From IMG/VR virus record IMGVR_UViG_3300009183_004348, positions 1 through 29,035 of that record: a stretch of DNA of 29,035 bases, one strand, 5' to 3'. The translations under genes and the position numbers were made by a program. The stretch is from a virus. Numbering within the stretch: the first letter of the stretch is position 1; each line of letters begins with the position of its first letter. Below, piece after piece: positions 8,573-15,320 of this stretch. The notes below the pieces were generated by a model. It did no database searches and was not told the DNA's origin. It worked only from the letters and a program-made list of their open reading frames with translations.

Positions 8573-9049
8573 TTAATTTCCAAACTGGAAAGAATTTAAT
8601 GGTATTGTTACTGATGTTTTGTTACCTGCGACATCTGTTACCTGCATAACGATGCCGTCAAGATTCTTGTACCAAGTAATGTTGTTTGATTCAAAGTCAA
8701 AAGATCCACAGGGGCTTGTTAATGAGCTGGTTGAGCTTGAACAATTACCGCTGTTGGCAAACATTGATGTTGCAAGATTCTGTGATATCTGTGCGTAGAT
8801 ACGCGACTCAAGATTGTTTAAAAACTTCTTAACGTTGGTGTTTTCGGCATCTGCCTTTTTCTTATCAAGAGACGCTTGAATGTCTTTTTGAAGAGCGATT
8901 CTGCGTGTCTGCTCTTGATTCTCGATAGTTAATACGTGAGAACTGTAACCAGAGCCACTAAAGGCTGGGCTTTTGAATTGGTAATCATTAATTGGCGCGG
9001 AAATTGCCATGGCTGGCAACATTGCTAACGCAATTACTATTCTTCTCAT
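8573..9049 (-). CDS. csgF: CsgF, curli assembly factor
   Basis: A 158-residue exported protein with a signal peptide (MRRIVIALAMLPAMAISA). Its mature N-terminus INDYQFKSPAFSG matches the CsgF segment that plugs into the CsgG pore (in E. coli TMTFQFRNPNFGG). The C-terminal half has the expected pattern of a helix (FLNNLESRIYAQISQNL) followed by beta strands and TSVTIPL. It contains two Cys near the middle that are not in E. coli CsgF. CsgF sits at the extracellular mouth of CsgG and couples secretion to nucleation. It is the first gene of the curli-like block, directly behind two late-promoter-like motifs, and its stop is one base from csgG. Confidence 0.88.
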   Translation of the reverse strand: MRRIVIALAMLPAMAISAPINDYQFKSPAFSGSGYSSHVLTIENQEQTRRIALQKDIQASLDKKKADAENTNVKKFLNNLESRIYAQISQNLATSMFANSGNCSSSTSSLTSPCGSFDFESNNITWYKNLDGIVMQVTDVAGNKTSVTIPLNSFQFGN

Positions 9050-9052
9050 TGT

Positions 9053-9117
9053 TTTCGCTCCCGGTACTCGGTATTAGTATTTAACTAATGGACAGCGAAA
9101 TTAAATGGTAGTATTTA
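9053..9117 (-). promoter_or_regulatory. Tandem TAAATACTA late-type promoters and CCGGGAGCGAAA box before csgF
   Basis: The minus strand carries TAAATACTA at 9109-9117 and TTAAATACTAATACC at 9070-9084, both close to the extended T4 late consensus (TATAAATAC then pyrimidine or A). These are followed by CCGGGAGCGAAA (9053-9064), which includes the ribosome binding site for csgF. The 12-nt box is identical to the one before the autotransporter gene. Confidence 0.58.
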
Positions 9118-9124
9118 CGATAGA

Positions 9125-10102
9125 TTAAAACTTTGGAGCAATAGAAGGGCAAATTTCACGCAACTGGCCAGCAGTTGGTTTATATAGTGCGCCCCAGTTT
9201 ACTACGTAGCTATCTGGGATTTGTTCTCCAGATATTGTATATTGATAAGAACCTTGCGATAAGAATAGTATACCGGTAAATCCAGCATAATCTTTATAGC
9301 CTTGATACATAGCATTTAACCACATACGTCTAAACCCAGGAGTACCTGCTGCGGCTACCAGTTCTGGGCGAACTTCGCCGAACCAAGCAAGACAGGCTGC
9401 TTTCATAAACTTAGCTTTTGGAAAATCTGGTGGTAACGGTTTAGATAATTCAGTAGCACTAATTGATTTTCGAGAACCAGTCCAACCGCCTAAGGACTTA
9501 GTCATACCAGATTGCTCTAAACTAATAACAGAAACTAATCTACCTTCTTTTGCTTTAACTTCTACTTTACCCACACCATTAACAATAATGTCTCCACCCT
9601 TGCCAAATTCTTCTGTAGACGCACCTTGGGCATAGGTAATATTTGGACTCATGATAGCCAATGCAGCTTCACCCGGGCCTGCATCAACCTTGCCTTTATA
9701 TGTAAGAAGACTATCAAACAATTTCTTAGCAAATGGGTTCACTACAAGACTTGATAATTGTGCAGCTTTTGTCATACCGCCTGCTGGAAATGCCAGTTTA
9801 TTATTAACAAACTCTACTGGTCTGCCTTTGGCGTCTTTTTTCTGGAATTCAGCAATAAATGCTTTGACTTCCTGAGCATTTCCAAGTGTTGGAATTAAAC
9901 GATCAAGTTCGGCTATAGCAGCCGCAGCATCTACGTCACCACGTGCTTCGATGTATTTCTTAATACGACCAGATAGTGGTTCGCCTACAAGTACTTTATA
10001 CACCTGCTGAAAAATAGGTGCATCGTCGGGCTTTTTAGCAAGTCCGCGAATAACACGTTGCTTGACGATTGGGTCTTCTGTTAGGATTTCAAATGCTCTC
10101 AT
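9125..10102 (-). CDS. Unknown protein, possible PD-(D/E)XK nuclease-fold core
   Basis: This 325-residue protein starts MRAFEILTED, a start often seen in T4-like phage proteins. Residues 1-100 are helical. The centre has GPGEAALAIMSPN (142-154), then GKGGDIIVNGVGKVEVKAKEG (Asp171, Glu181, Lys183). That order, GE-helix followed by D-x(9)-E-x-K, is what a PD-(D/E)XK nuclease core looks like, so a nuclease is possible. The C-terminal part is aromatic-rich and of unknown role. There is no signal peptide. The ATG lacks a Shine-Dalgarno sequence and lies 5 nt after GATAAATA. I cannot name a family. A virion protein is an alternative. Confidence 0.7.
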   Translation of the reverse strand: MRAFEILTEDPIVKQRVIRGLAKKPDDAPIFQQVYKVLVGEPLSGRIKKYIEARGDVDAAAAIAELDRLIPTLGNAQEVKAFIAEFQKKDAKGRPVEFVNNKLAFPAGGMTKAAQLSSLVVNPFAKKLFDSLLTYKGKVDAGPGEAALAIMSPNITYAQGASTEEFGKGGDIIVNGVGKVEVKAKEGRLVSVISLEQSGMTKSLGGWTGSRKSISATELSKPLPPDFPKAKFMKAACLAWFGEVRPELVAAAGTPGFRRMWLNAMYQGYKDYAGFTGILFLSQGSYQYTISGEQIPDSYVVNWGALYKPTAGQLREICPSIAPKF

Positions 10103-10107
10103 ACGAT

Positions 10108-10115
10108 TATTTATC
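10108..10115 (-). promoter_or_regulatory. T4-type late promoter element GATAAATA
   Basis: GATAAATA overlaps the TAA stop of the bilin reductase gene and is followed by ATCGT and the ATG at 10102. The geometry is the same as at 1086-1093 (five nt to the ATG), again predicting a transcript that starts at the initiation codon. Confidence 0.55.
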
Positions 10116-10794
10116 GGATTTCAGGGAACAGGCATTCTTGAATAAAGACCTTAACATCCTCTTCAGATAGCCCTAAACTGACCATTACACGCGGTGTATG
10201 CGGGTTGCACTTCTGATTTTGAGCATAGTAGTTCTGCTCAAATGTGTTATCTGCTATTGTATGATCAGATTCTTCTACTGTACTCAAATAGTGCGAGATT
10301 GTAGTTCGAGCAAGATCTGCAATCTGCTGTAATTCTTCTTCATCGCTGACATTGCCCGCAGCTACCATACTTTTACTGAATATGTTAGTGGCCCACTCCG
10401 GTAGTTCACGTTCTTTACGCCACTCGAGTTTTGCCACTTCATCAGCGAACCATTGCATCATAGGATGATTAGCATCATTAGTCTTGCTATAATCGTGAAA
10501 ACAGCCGGTAATTTTATTCTTACCAGCTATTACGTCAAATCCATAAATTGGTGCTGAGTTGTGAGTATGTGGAAAGATGCAACAATGCATCATCCATAGC
10601 CCTTTTGTTAGCCGAGCATCGACGACATCAATGTGGGCCCGACGGAACTTGTTGCCAGACCATACACGATTAACCCAACCAGGCTGATTAAAACGATACA
10701 TTCCAGGTTCGCTGACTTCGATCCCAGCTTGCTCAAACGATGCTTCGAGGAGGTGTTGTATTTCAATTAGTGTATCCCAGACCTTACTCTCCAC
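10111..10794 (-). CDS. Ferredoxin-dependent bilin reductase (PcyA/PcyX-like)
   Basis: This 227-residue protein aligns by eye with PcyA. FRRAHIDVV matches PcyA FRKLHLELA; MMHCCIFPHT matches ILHCVMFPRT (His70, PcyA His88); PIYGFDVIAGKNKITGCFHD matches PMFGCDLVGGRGQISAAIAD (Asp87, PcyA Asp105). LPEWATNIFS and a C-terminal NYYAQNQKCNPHTPR...CLFPEI are also shared. These enzymes reduce biliverdin IXalpha using ferredoxin. PcyA Glu76 is replaced by Asp56; that residue is needed by PcyA for exovinyl reduction, so the product may be phycoerythrobilin, as reported for viral PcyX enzymes, rather than phycocyanobilin. It overlaps the heme oxygenase gene by 11 nt, so the two enzymes should be made together. 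The product is inferred, not shown. Confidence 0.9.
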   Translation of the reverse strand: MESKVWDTLIEIQHLLEASFEQAGIEVSEPGMYRFNQPGWVNRVWSGNKFRRAHIDVVDARLTKGLWMMHCCIFPHTHNSAPIYGFDVIAGKNKITGCFHDYSKTNDANHPMMQWFADEVAKLEWRKERELPEWATNIFSKSMVAAGNVSDEEELQQIADLARTTISHYLSTVEESDHTIADNTFEQNYYAQNQKCNPHTPRVMVSLGLSEEDVKVFIQECLFPEIR

Positions 10795-11329
10795 GGTACA
10801 AATCTCGCATCATCTTAATAGCGTATTCAAATGCTACTCGAGCTTCGTCTCCAAGGTCATCGGTTAGAGTTTCACGGATAGCTGCTTTGAGTTCATCAGC
10901 GTTTTCAAACTCGTAGAACTTGCCACTGCTGATATGTGCTACCTGTTTCTTAATGATTTGACCACCGAATAAGTCGCCCATATGGCGGCAGTATAGATGC
11001 GCTTTAATAAGGTGTTTGCGTTCTGGGTCATTGCCGAGTTTGTGTAAGTACGTTTGATATTCGAGTGTAGCTGGTGTTAGATAACGATAACTACAATCAT
11101 CAATTTCTATAAAGTCTGCGTAGATTGCTTTTAATCGTTGGATGCCATTTAGGTTGATCATCATACCTTGACGCTTGGTATACCATTCAATGGGATCGTA
11201 AATGGCCAATAGATTATAAAGATAGTTAGCGTAGTCGTTCTTTTCAATTTTGCCGCTAAGTAACATCTTAGCGAATACTGTTGTTTCTGCCTCGTGATGA
11301 AGGTCTTTAGTGATTTCTCGTAAGCTCAT
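10784..11329 (-). CDS. Heme oxygenase, biliverdin-forming
   Basis: A 181-residue HO-1-type heme oxygenase, shorter than cyanobacterial HO1 (about 240) and lacking its C-terminal tail. The N-terminus LREITKDLHHEAE matches the proximal helix, with His11 as likely heme ligand. HLYCRHMGDLFGGQIIKKQ matches the distal helix motif GDLSGGQ, with Asp119 retained and Phe121 where Ser is usual. The enzyme opens heme to biliverdin, CO and iron, with electrons from ferredoxin. The start shares bases with the clpS stop (TAATG), and the 3' end overlaps the bilin reductase gene, giving a complete two-step heme-to-phycobilin cassette. Iron release for scavenging is an alternative purpose. Confidence 0.92.
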   Translation of the reverse strand: MSLREITKDLHHEAETTVFAKMLLSGKIEKNDYANYLYNLLAIYDPIEWYTKRQGMMINLNGIQRLKAIYADFIEIDDCSYRYLTPATLEYQTYLHKLGNDPERKHLIKAHLYCRHMGDLFGGQIIKKQVAHISSGKFYEFENADELKAAIRETLTDDLGDEARVAFEYAIKMMRDLYRGE

Positions 11330-11628
11330 TATTCTTCTTCCACTTGTATACGTAAAGGGCTACCGTTAGCTCTGGCAAGATTAGTTGCTTCAATGCCTCG
11401 CTGTTCGGCTATCTCGTATGTATACACACCGGCAATGCCGCTGCCCGTATTGTGGATTTCAAGAGTGATTTCTTTAGCACGAGTCTCATCGTGTTTGAAA
11501 ACTTGTGTAAGAAGTTCAATGACCAGTTCCATAGGAGTTTGATCGTCGTTCAAGAAAATTACTTTCCATAGCTTAGGCGGTTGCAATGCTACTACAATCT
11601 TCTCGTCAATTTTTGTATCAGTGGTCAT
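11329..11628 (-). CDS. clpS: ClpS, ClpA adaptor for N-degron substrates
   Basis: This 99-residue protein has the whole ClpS core. LWKVIFLNDDQTPMELV has the Asn-Asp-Asp, Thr and Met of the N-degron pocket; ITLEIHNTGSGIAGVYTYEIAE has the pocket His and the ClpA-contact region. ClpS delivers proteins with destabilising N-terminal residues to ClpAP and, in E. coli, blocks ClpAP degradation of ssrA-tagged proteins. A TTGGAGAAAAG ribosome binding site precedes the ATG. It lies between hsp20 and heme oxygenase, as part of a protein-quality block with dnaK. The same phage encodes a tmRNA, so it may control both tagging and proteolysis. Confidence 0.92.
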   Translation of the reverse strand: MTTDTKIDEKIVVALQPPKLWKVIFLNDDQTPMELVIELLTQVFKHDETRAKEITLEIHNTGSGIAGVYTYEIAEQRGIEATNLARANGSPLRIQVEEE

Positions 11629-11644
11629 CTTTTCTCCAATCTTA

Positions 11645-11666
11645 TAAGGGGGATTTCTCCCCCTTA
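11645..11666 (-). other. Strong 9-bp RNA hairpin with GAAA tetraloop between hsp20 and clpS
   Basis: TAAGGGGGA pairs perfectly with TCCCCCTTA around a GAAA (GNRA-type) loop when read on the minus strand. No T-run follows, so a classical terminator is unlikely. It could be an mRNA stabiliser or processing site that sets different levels for dnaK-hsp20 and clpS-ho. Confidence 0.6.
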
Positions 11667-11677
11667 CTGTTATTATA

Positions 11678-12115
11678 TTACTTAATCTCTACAATGTCAA
11701 TCACTTTTGGCTTAGCAGATTCTGGAATATTGCGTACCAATTTAACAATTAACATACCATTAGTGATTTCTGCACCCGTAACTTCAATGTGCTCAGCAAG
11801 TGGAAACTCGCGAGCAAAGTCACGTGTGGCCAAACCACGATGTAGATACTGTTCTGGTTGATATTCTGTAGTCATGCTTTCGCCTTTGATTACAAGAACA
11901 TTGTTTTCAACAGTAACAGCGATTTCTGATTTGTTAAACCCTGTAACAGCAACCTGTATCTCGTACTGATTGTCACCAGTCTTGATAATGTTGTGTGGGG
12001 GATAGTTGTTAGACACTTGGTTAGCAAATCTGCGTTCCATTGTGTCAAACATTGTGTCAAAGCCGATTAAGGCTCTACTTAGTGTGTCAAGTCTTGATAG
12101 TGCGTTGTTGTTCAT
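11678..12115 (-). CDS. Hsp20/IbpA-type small heat-shock protein
   Basis: I set the start at the ATG at 12115 (MNNNALSRLD), which has AAGGAG at normal distance; a longer frame to 12142 has no such site. The 145-residue product has an alpha-crystallin domain from about 38 to 135: NQYEIQVAVTGFNKSEIAVTVENN, LVIKGE, YLHRGLATRDFAREFPL and MLIVKLVRNIPE. It is a holdase that keeps unfolding proteins soluble for DnaK. Small Hsp20 genes are common in T4-like cyanophages, but a dnaK-hsp20 pair is not. It sits 59 nt after dnaK and shares a 17-nt leader with it. Confidence 0.92.
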   Translation of the reverse strand: MNNNALSRLDTLSRALIGFDTMFDTMERRFANQVSNNYPPHNIIKTGDNQYEIQVAVTGFNKSEIAVTVENNVLVIKGESMTTEYQPEQYLHRGLATRDFAREFPLAEHIEVTGAEITNGMLIVKLVRNIPESAKPKVIDIVEIK

Positions 12116-12120
12116 AATAG

Positions 12121-12137
12121 TCTCCTTATAAAGTAAG
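12121..12137 (-). promoter_or_regulatory. 17-nt leader repeat before hsp20 (identical to that before dnaK)
   Basis: The minus-strand sequence CTTACTTTATAAGGAGA is identical at 12121-12137 and 14084-14100. It contains the ribosome binding site (AAGGAG) and a TTTATAAGG core. The match extends well beyond a Shine-Dalgarno sequence, so it may be a duplicated regulatory leader or a second promoter type. Confidence 0.6.
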
Positions 12138-12173
12138 AACAATGGGGGCCTCGAAAGTACTCCCTCTTATAAC

Positions 12174-14078
12174 TTAGTCTGCTTTCTTCTCTGTGAAGGT
12201 AGCATCAACTACGTTATCATCTGCAGGCTGTTGTGGAGCTTCGGCTTGTGCCTTGGCCTGTTCAGCTGCCTGCTTTTTCTCCAACAATGCTGCCATTGCT
12301 GGGAAAACTTTTTCAAGCTCTGCTTTAATCTTGTCAGCATCGTCGCCTTGTTTAGCGATTTCAACTGCGGTGATTGCCGCTTGAATTTCTTCTACTTGTT
12401 CAGTAGTCAATTGATCTTTAAACTCTTCAAGATCTTTTTCAATCTCATGTAACTGTGCTTCGGCTGAATTACGTGTTTCAATAAGAGTACGCTGTTTCTT
12501 ATCTGCTTCGGCATTGGCTTCGGCATCTTGTACCATCTGCTGAATTTCAGCTTCAGTTAATCCAGAATCGGATTTAATAGTGATCTTGTTTTCTTTGCCA
12601 GTTGTTTTGTCCTTGGCGCTGATATGCATAATACCGTTGGCGTCAATGTCAAAAGTAACTTCAATCTGTGGCATACCACGGCGTTGTGGTTGGATACCTT
12701 CAAGATTAAATTCACCCAACAACTTGTTGTATTGTACAAGTTCACGTTCACCTTGGAAAGCCTTAATTGTAACAGCTGGTTGATTGTCTTCTGCTGTTGA
12801 GAATGTTTGGCTGGCCTTAGTTGGGATTGTTGTGTTCTTCTGAATCAACTTGGCCATTACGCCGCCCAATGTTTCAATACCCAGCGACAATGGTGTAACG
12901 TCTAACAATAGAACGTCCTTACGATCGCCACCGAGAACAGCACCTTGGATAGCAGCACCTGCGGCCACTGCTTCGTCTGGGTTAACATCCTTACGTGGTG
13001 CTTTACCAAACAACTTTTCTACAGTTTCCTGTACCTTAGGCATACGTGTCATACCGCCAACAAGGATAACTTCGTCGATGTCTGCGGCAGTAACGCCTGC
13101 ATCTTTCATAGCAGTTTGGCAAGGGCCAACTGAACGTTGAATTAGTTCGTCAACAAGGCTTTCAAGTTTAGCACGAGTCAATTTAACATTCAAGTGCTTA
13201 GGACCTGTAGCATCTGCTGTGATATATGGCAGGTTAACATCTGTTTGTGAGGCACTGGACAATTCAATCTTGGCTTTTTCAGCTGAGTCTTTCAAACGCT
13301 GTAATGCCAATGTATCGTTCTTAAGATCGACTCCGTTTTCTTTCTTGAACTCATCGACCAAGTGATCCATAATGCGTTGGTCAAAGTCTTCACCGCCGAG
13401 GAATGTATCACCGTTGGTGCTTAATACTTCGATCTGTTTCTCGCCTTCCACGTTTGCGATTTCAATAATTGATACGTCGAAAGTACCGCCACCGAGATCG
13501 TAAACAGCAACTTTCCTGTCAGCTTTATCAGCTTTATCAACGCCATAACTAAGAGCTGCCGCAGTAGGCTCGTTAATAATACGCAGTACTTCCAAGCCTG
13601 CGATTTTTCCAGCATCCTTAGTCGCCTGTCTTTGACTGTCATTAAAGTATGCAGGTACTGTGATAACTGCTTGAGTAACTTCTTCACCTAAATAATCCTC
13701 TGCTGTCTTTTTCATTTTACGCAAGACTTCAGCTGACACTTGCGGTGGTGCTAATTCTTTGCCATTTGCCTCAATCCAAGCATCACCATTACTTGCTTCA
13801 GTGATCTTGTATGGCATTAGGTTAATATCTTTTTGTACTGCTTCTTCTTTAAACTTACGACCGATCAAACGCTTGGCAGCATAGATGGTGTTTTTAGGAT
13901 TAGTAACAGCCTGACGTTTTGCAGGAGCACCAACAAGGATTTCGTCGTTAGTATAGGCGACGATTGAAGGTGTAGTTCTTGCACCTTCTAAATTTTCAAT
14001 AACTTTGGATTTTCCGTTCTCGATAACAGCCACGCATGAGTTGGTGGTGCCGAGGTCAATACCGATGATCTTAGACAT
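12174..14078 (-). CDS. dnaK: DnaK (Hsp70) chaperone, full length
   Basis: This 634-residue DnaK is intact. The N-terminal ATPase begins [18 protein letters not shown] and includes [27 protein letters not shown] and [14 protein letters not shown]. The linker [16 protein letters not shown] leads into the substrate-binding domain, and the C-terminus is a Gln/Ala-rich tail ([18 protein letters not shown]). Wording in the 340-520 region resembles betaproteobacterial DnaK. DnaK refolds proteins with DnaJ and GrpE, neither of which is seen here, so it would rely on host partners. Full-length dnaK is rare in phages and suggests recent acquisition or a large genome. A perfect TATAAATA late promoter and a two-hairpin leader precede it. 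Confidence 0.97.
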   Translation of the reverse strand: MSKIIGIDLGTTNSCVAVIENGKSKVIENLEGARTTPSIVAYTNDEILVGAPAKRQAVTNPKNTIYAAKRLIGRKFKEEAVQKDINLMPYKITEASNGDAWIEANGKELAPPQVSAEVLRKMKKTAEDYLGEEVTQAVITVPAYFNDSQRQATKDAGKIAGLEVLRIINEPTAAALSYGVDKADKADRKVAVYDLGGGTFDVSIIEIANVEGEKQIEVLSTNGDTFLGGEDFDQRIMDHLVDEFKKENGVDLKNDTLALQRLKDSAEKAKIELSSASQTDVNLPYITADATGPKHLNVKLTRAKLESLVDELIQRSVGPCQTAMKDAGVTAADIDEVILVGGMTRMPKVQETVEKLFGKAPRKDVNPDEAVAAGAAIQGAVLGGDRKDVLLLDVTPLSLGIETLGGVMAKLIQKNTTIPTKASQTFSTAEDNQPAVTIKAFQGERELVQYNKLLGEFNLEGIQPQRRGMPQIEVTFDIDANGIMHISAKDKTTGKENKITIKSDSGLTEAEIQQMVQDAEANAEADKKQRTLIETRNSAEAQLHEIEKDLEEFKDQLTTEQVEEIQAAITAVEIAKQGDDADKIKAELEKVFPAMAALLEKKQAAEQAKAQAEAPQQPADDNVVDATFTEKKAD

Positions 14079-14083
14079 GTTTA

Positions 14084-14166
14084 TCTCCTTATAAAGTAAG
14101 ATCTAATTTGTTGAGCACTATGCTCTATAGCAAGCCCACTTGGTACTTGCTACGATTTTATTTATA
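14084..14166 (-). promoter_or_regulatory. TATAAATA late promoter and two-hairpin leader of dnaK
   Basis: TATAAATA (14159-14166), identical to the T4 late consensus, follows directly on the mazG-like stop. The predicted leader of about 75 nt has hairpin TAGCAAG/CTTGCTA (14128-14134 with 14146-14152) and hairpin GAGCA/TGCTC (14113-14117 with 14121-14125). It ends with CTTACTTTATAAGGAGA (14084-14100), shared with hsp20. This is the longest structured leader of any late unit here, so post-transcriptional control is plausible. Confidence 0.68.
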
Positions 14167-14451
14167 TCAAATATTTTCTAAATTACTAATATTTGACCAT
14201 TTTTTAAGTTTTTCTATTTTAGCTGCCTGAGCCCGTTCAATGTTAGAGTAACTGACAATATCCATATTTTGCAGTATGTCAATCATAGCCAACATATCGC
14301 CTAACTCTTCTTCCAAGTGTTCACGATTAGTTTTAGGTTTTCCGGGTTTATAATTATCAAGTCCAAAACGGCTAATTTTGCTGACCGCTTGGATTACTTC
14401 TGCACATTCTTCTTGTAGAATGTCCATTACTTCTTTTGTATCTGTATTCAT
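14167..14451 (-). CDS. MazG-like nucleotide pyrophosphohydrolase
   Basis: A 94-residue all-alpha protein with the metal-binding pattern of the MazG/dUTPase-like NTP-PPase superfamily: LQEECAEVIQAVSKISRFG (EE-x-x-E) and LEEELGDMLAMIDILQNM (EExxD). Such enzymes hydrolyse NTPs or dNTPs, or ppGpp-related nucleotides in some phages, to monophosphate and pyrophosphate. It is single-domain and short but complete. Its ATG follows the dexA-type stop by 3 nt with AAAGG as ribosome binding site, so they form a nucleotide-processing pair. The actual substrate cannot be told from sequence. Confidence 0.85.
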   Translation of the reverse strand: MNTDTKEVMDILQEECAEVIQAVSKISRFGLDNYKPGKPKTNREHLEEELGDMLAMIDILQNMDIVSYSNIERAQAAKIEKLKKWSNISNLENI

Positions 14452-14454
14452 TTG

Positions 14455-15036
14455 TTACCTTTGATTTGCAAATGGTGTGATTAAACCACCATCGTATTGT
14501 TTAGAACCACGTAGTGCTCTATAAACATTCTGTACACCTACTGCTTGATTCCATGCATCTTCAAGTGCATGGTGAGCCAGCACAGGAGGACGATTAGGGT
14601 TGATGCCAATATCAAAAATTGTCCGTGTGTCGCGAACTTCCCAGAAACTCCAGGGAATCGCTTTGCCTACTTTACGGAATATATTTTCAAGAATAATAAT
14701 GTCAAAGCCTGCACCATGACTCCAAACACGTTTAGCACCCCAACAGAATTTATACAACTGCTGTACTGCTTCTTCGATTGGAATACGATTACTGGGATCA
14801 AAGGCTTCGTCTTGTGCGGCTTGGCTTTGATTAGCCCACCATTCAAGAGTACTTTGGCTAACAGTACAACCTATGCGATCGCAACTGTCAACGTCTACTC
14901 TGACATAGAATTTTTCACAACTGGGTTCTTCTACATCCATACCAAAGGGATCAAATTTAACTGCTCCGATGGTAAGGATTGTGGCTGAGGGGAGGACGTC
15001 AAGCGTCTCCAAGTCTATCATAATATCTGTGTTCAT
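14455..15036 (-). CDS. dexA: DexA-type 3'-5' exonuclease (DnaQ/RNase H fold)
   Basis: This 193-residue protein has ExoI IMIDLETL (Asp-Glu), ExoII SHGAGFDIIILENIF (Asp), and ExoIII AHHALEDAWNQA (His, Asp), the DEDDh exonuclease set. The phrases QSTLEWWANQSQAAQDEAF and VRDTRTIFD match T4 DexA, an exonuclease that degrades DNA from 3' ends during host takeover. A near-perfect sigma70 promoter (15043-15071) places +1 on the A of the ATG, and there is no Shine-Dalgarno sequence, so the mRNA may be leaderless. A later in-frame Met (residue 6) also lacks a ribosome site. It is 3 nt from the mazG-like gene. Confidence 0.88.
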   Translation of the reverse strand: MNTDIMIDLETLDVLPSATILTIGAVKFDPFGMDVEEPSCEKFYVRVDVDSCDRIGCTVSQSTLEWWANQSQAAQDEAFDPSNRIPIEEAVQQLYKFCWGAKRVWSHGAGFDIIILENIFRKVGKAIPWSFWEVRDTRTIFDIGINPNRPPVLAHHALEDAWNQAVGVQNVYRALRGSKQYDGGLITPFANQR

Positions 15037-15042
15037 ACAGTT

Positions 15043-15071
15043 ATTATACTACCTTTCTAACAGAATGTCAA
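15043..15071 (-). promoter_or_regulatory. Consensus sigma70 promoter of dexA-mazG
   Basis: TTGACA (15066-15071), a 17-nt spacer and TATAAT (15043-15048) match the sigma70 consensus exactly on the minus strand. Six nt separate TATAAT from the ATG at 15036. It suggests early or middle expression by host RNA polymerase and a leaderless transcript. Confidence 0.85.
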
Positions 15072-15074
15072 TGA

Positions 15075-15320
15075 TTAATAAAGTTTAGGGGGGAGTTGTT
15101 GATCGCGGAGTTTTTTACGCCAACGTGCTTTGGCAGCACCTTTTTTGCGTTTGCGTTCAGTGGTAGGTTTTTCGTAGAATTCTTTGGCTCGCAGATCTTC
15201 CAAAACTCCAGATGTTTCAATTTTTTTCTTAAAGCGGCGCAGGGCCTGATTGATGTTCTCGTTTTCTTTAACGGTTACACGATTACCTTTAATCAGTTTG
15301 TTATCTGGTTTGTTTTGCAT
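15075..15320 (-). CDS. rpsU: Ribosomal protein S21 (bS21)
   Basis: An 81-residue basic protein whose body matches bS21: [34 protein letters not shown], and an Arg/Lys-rich [17 protein letters not shown] tail. S21 binds the 30S platform near the anti-Shine-Dalgarno sequence and helps initiation. It is the most common ribosomal protein in phages of aquatic bacteria, where it may bias host ribosomes to phage mRNAs. It overlaps the upstream 135-aa ORF by 20 nt, with GGAG about 13 nt before the ATG. Many genes in this window have weak or no Shine-Dalgarno sequences, so an altered S21 could matter for leader selection. Confidence 0.92.
   Translation of the reverse strand: MQNKPDNKLIKGNRVTVKENENINQALRRFKKKIETSGVLEDLRAKEFYEKPTTERKRKKGAAKARWRKKLRDQQLPPKLY

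Noticed and set aside
11645-11666. Hairpin as rho-independent terminator
   Set aside because: No T-run follows on the minus strand, and clpS starts only 17 nt before it without a separate promoter; kept as an RNA element.
13421-13687. Extra frames inside dnaK on both strands
   Set aside because: They overlap a full-length, intact DnaK and show no family features; shadow frames.
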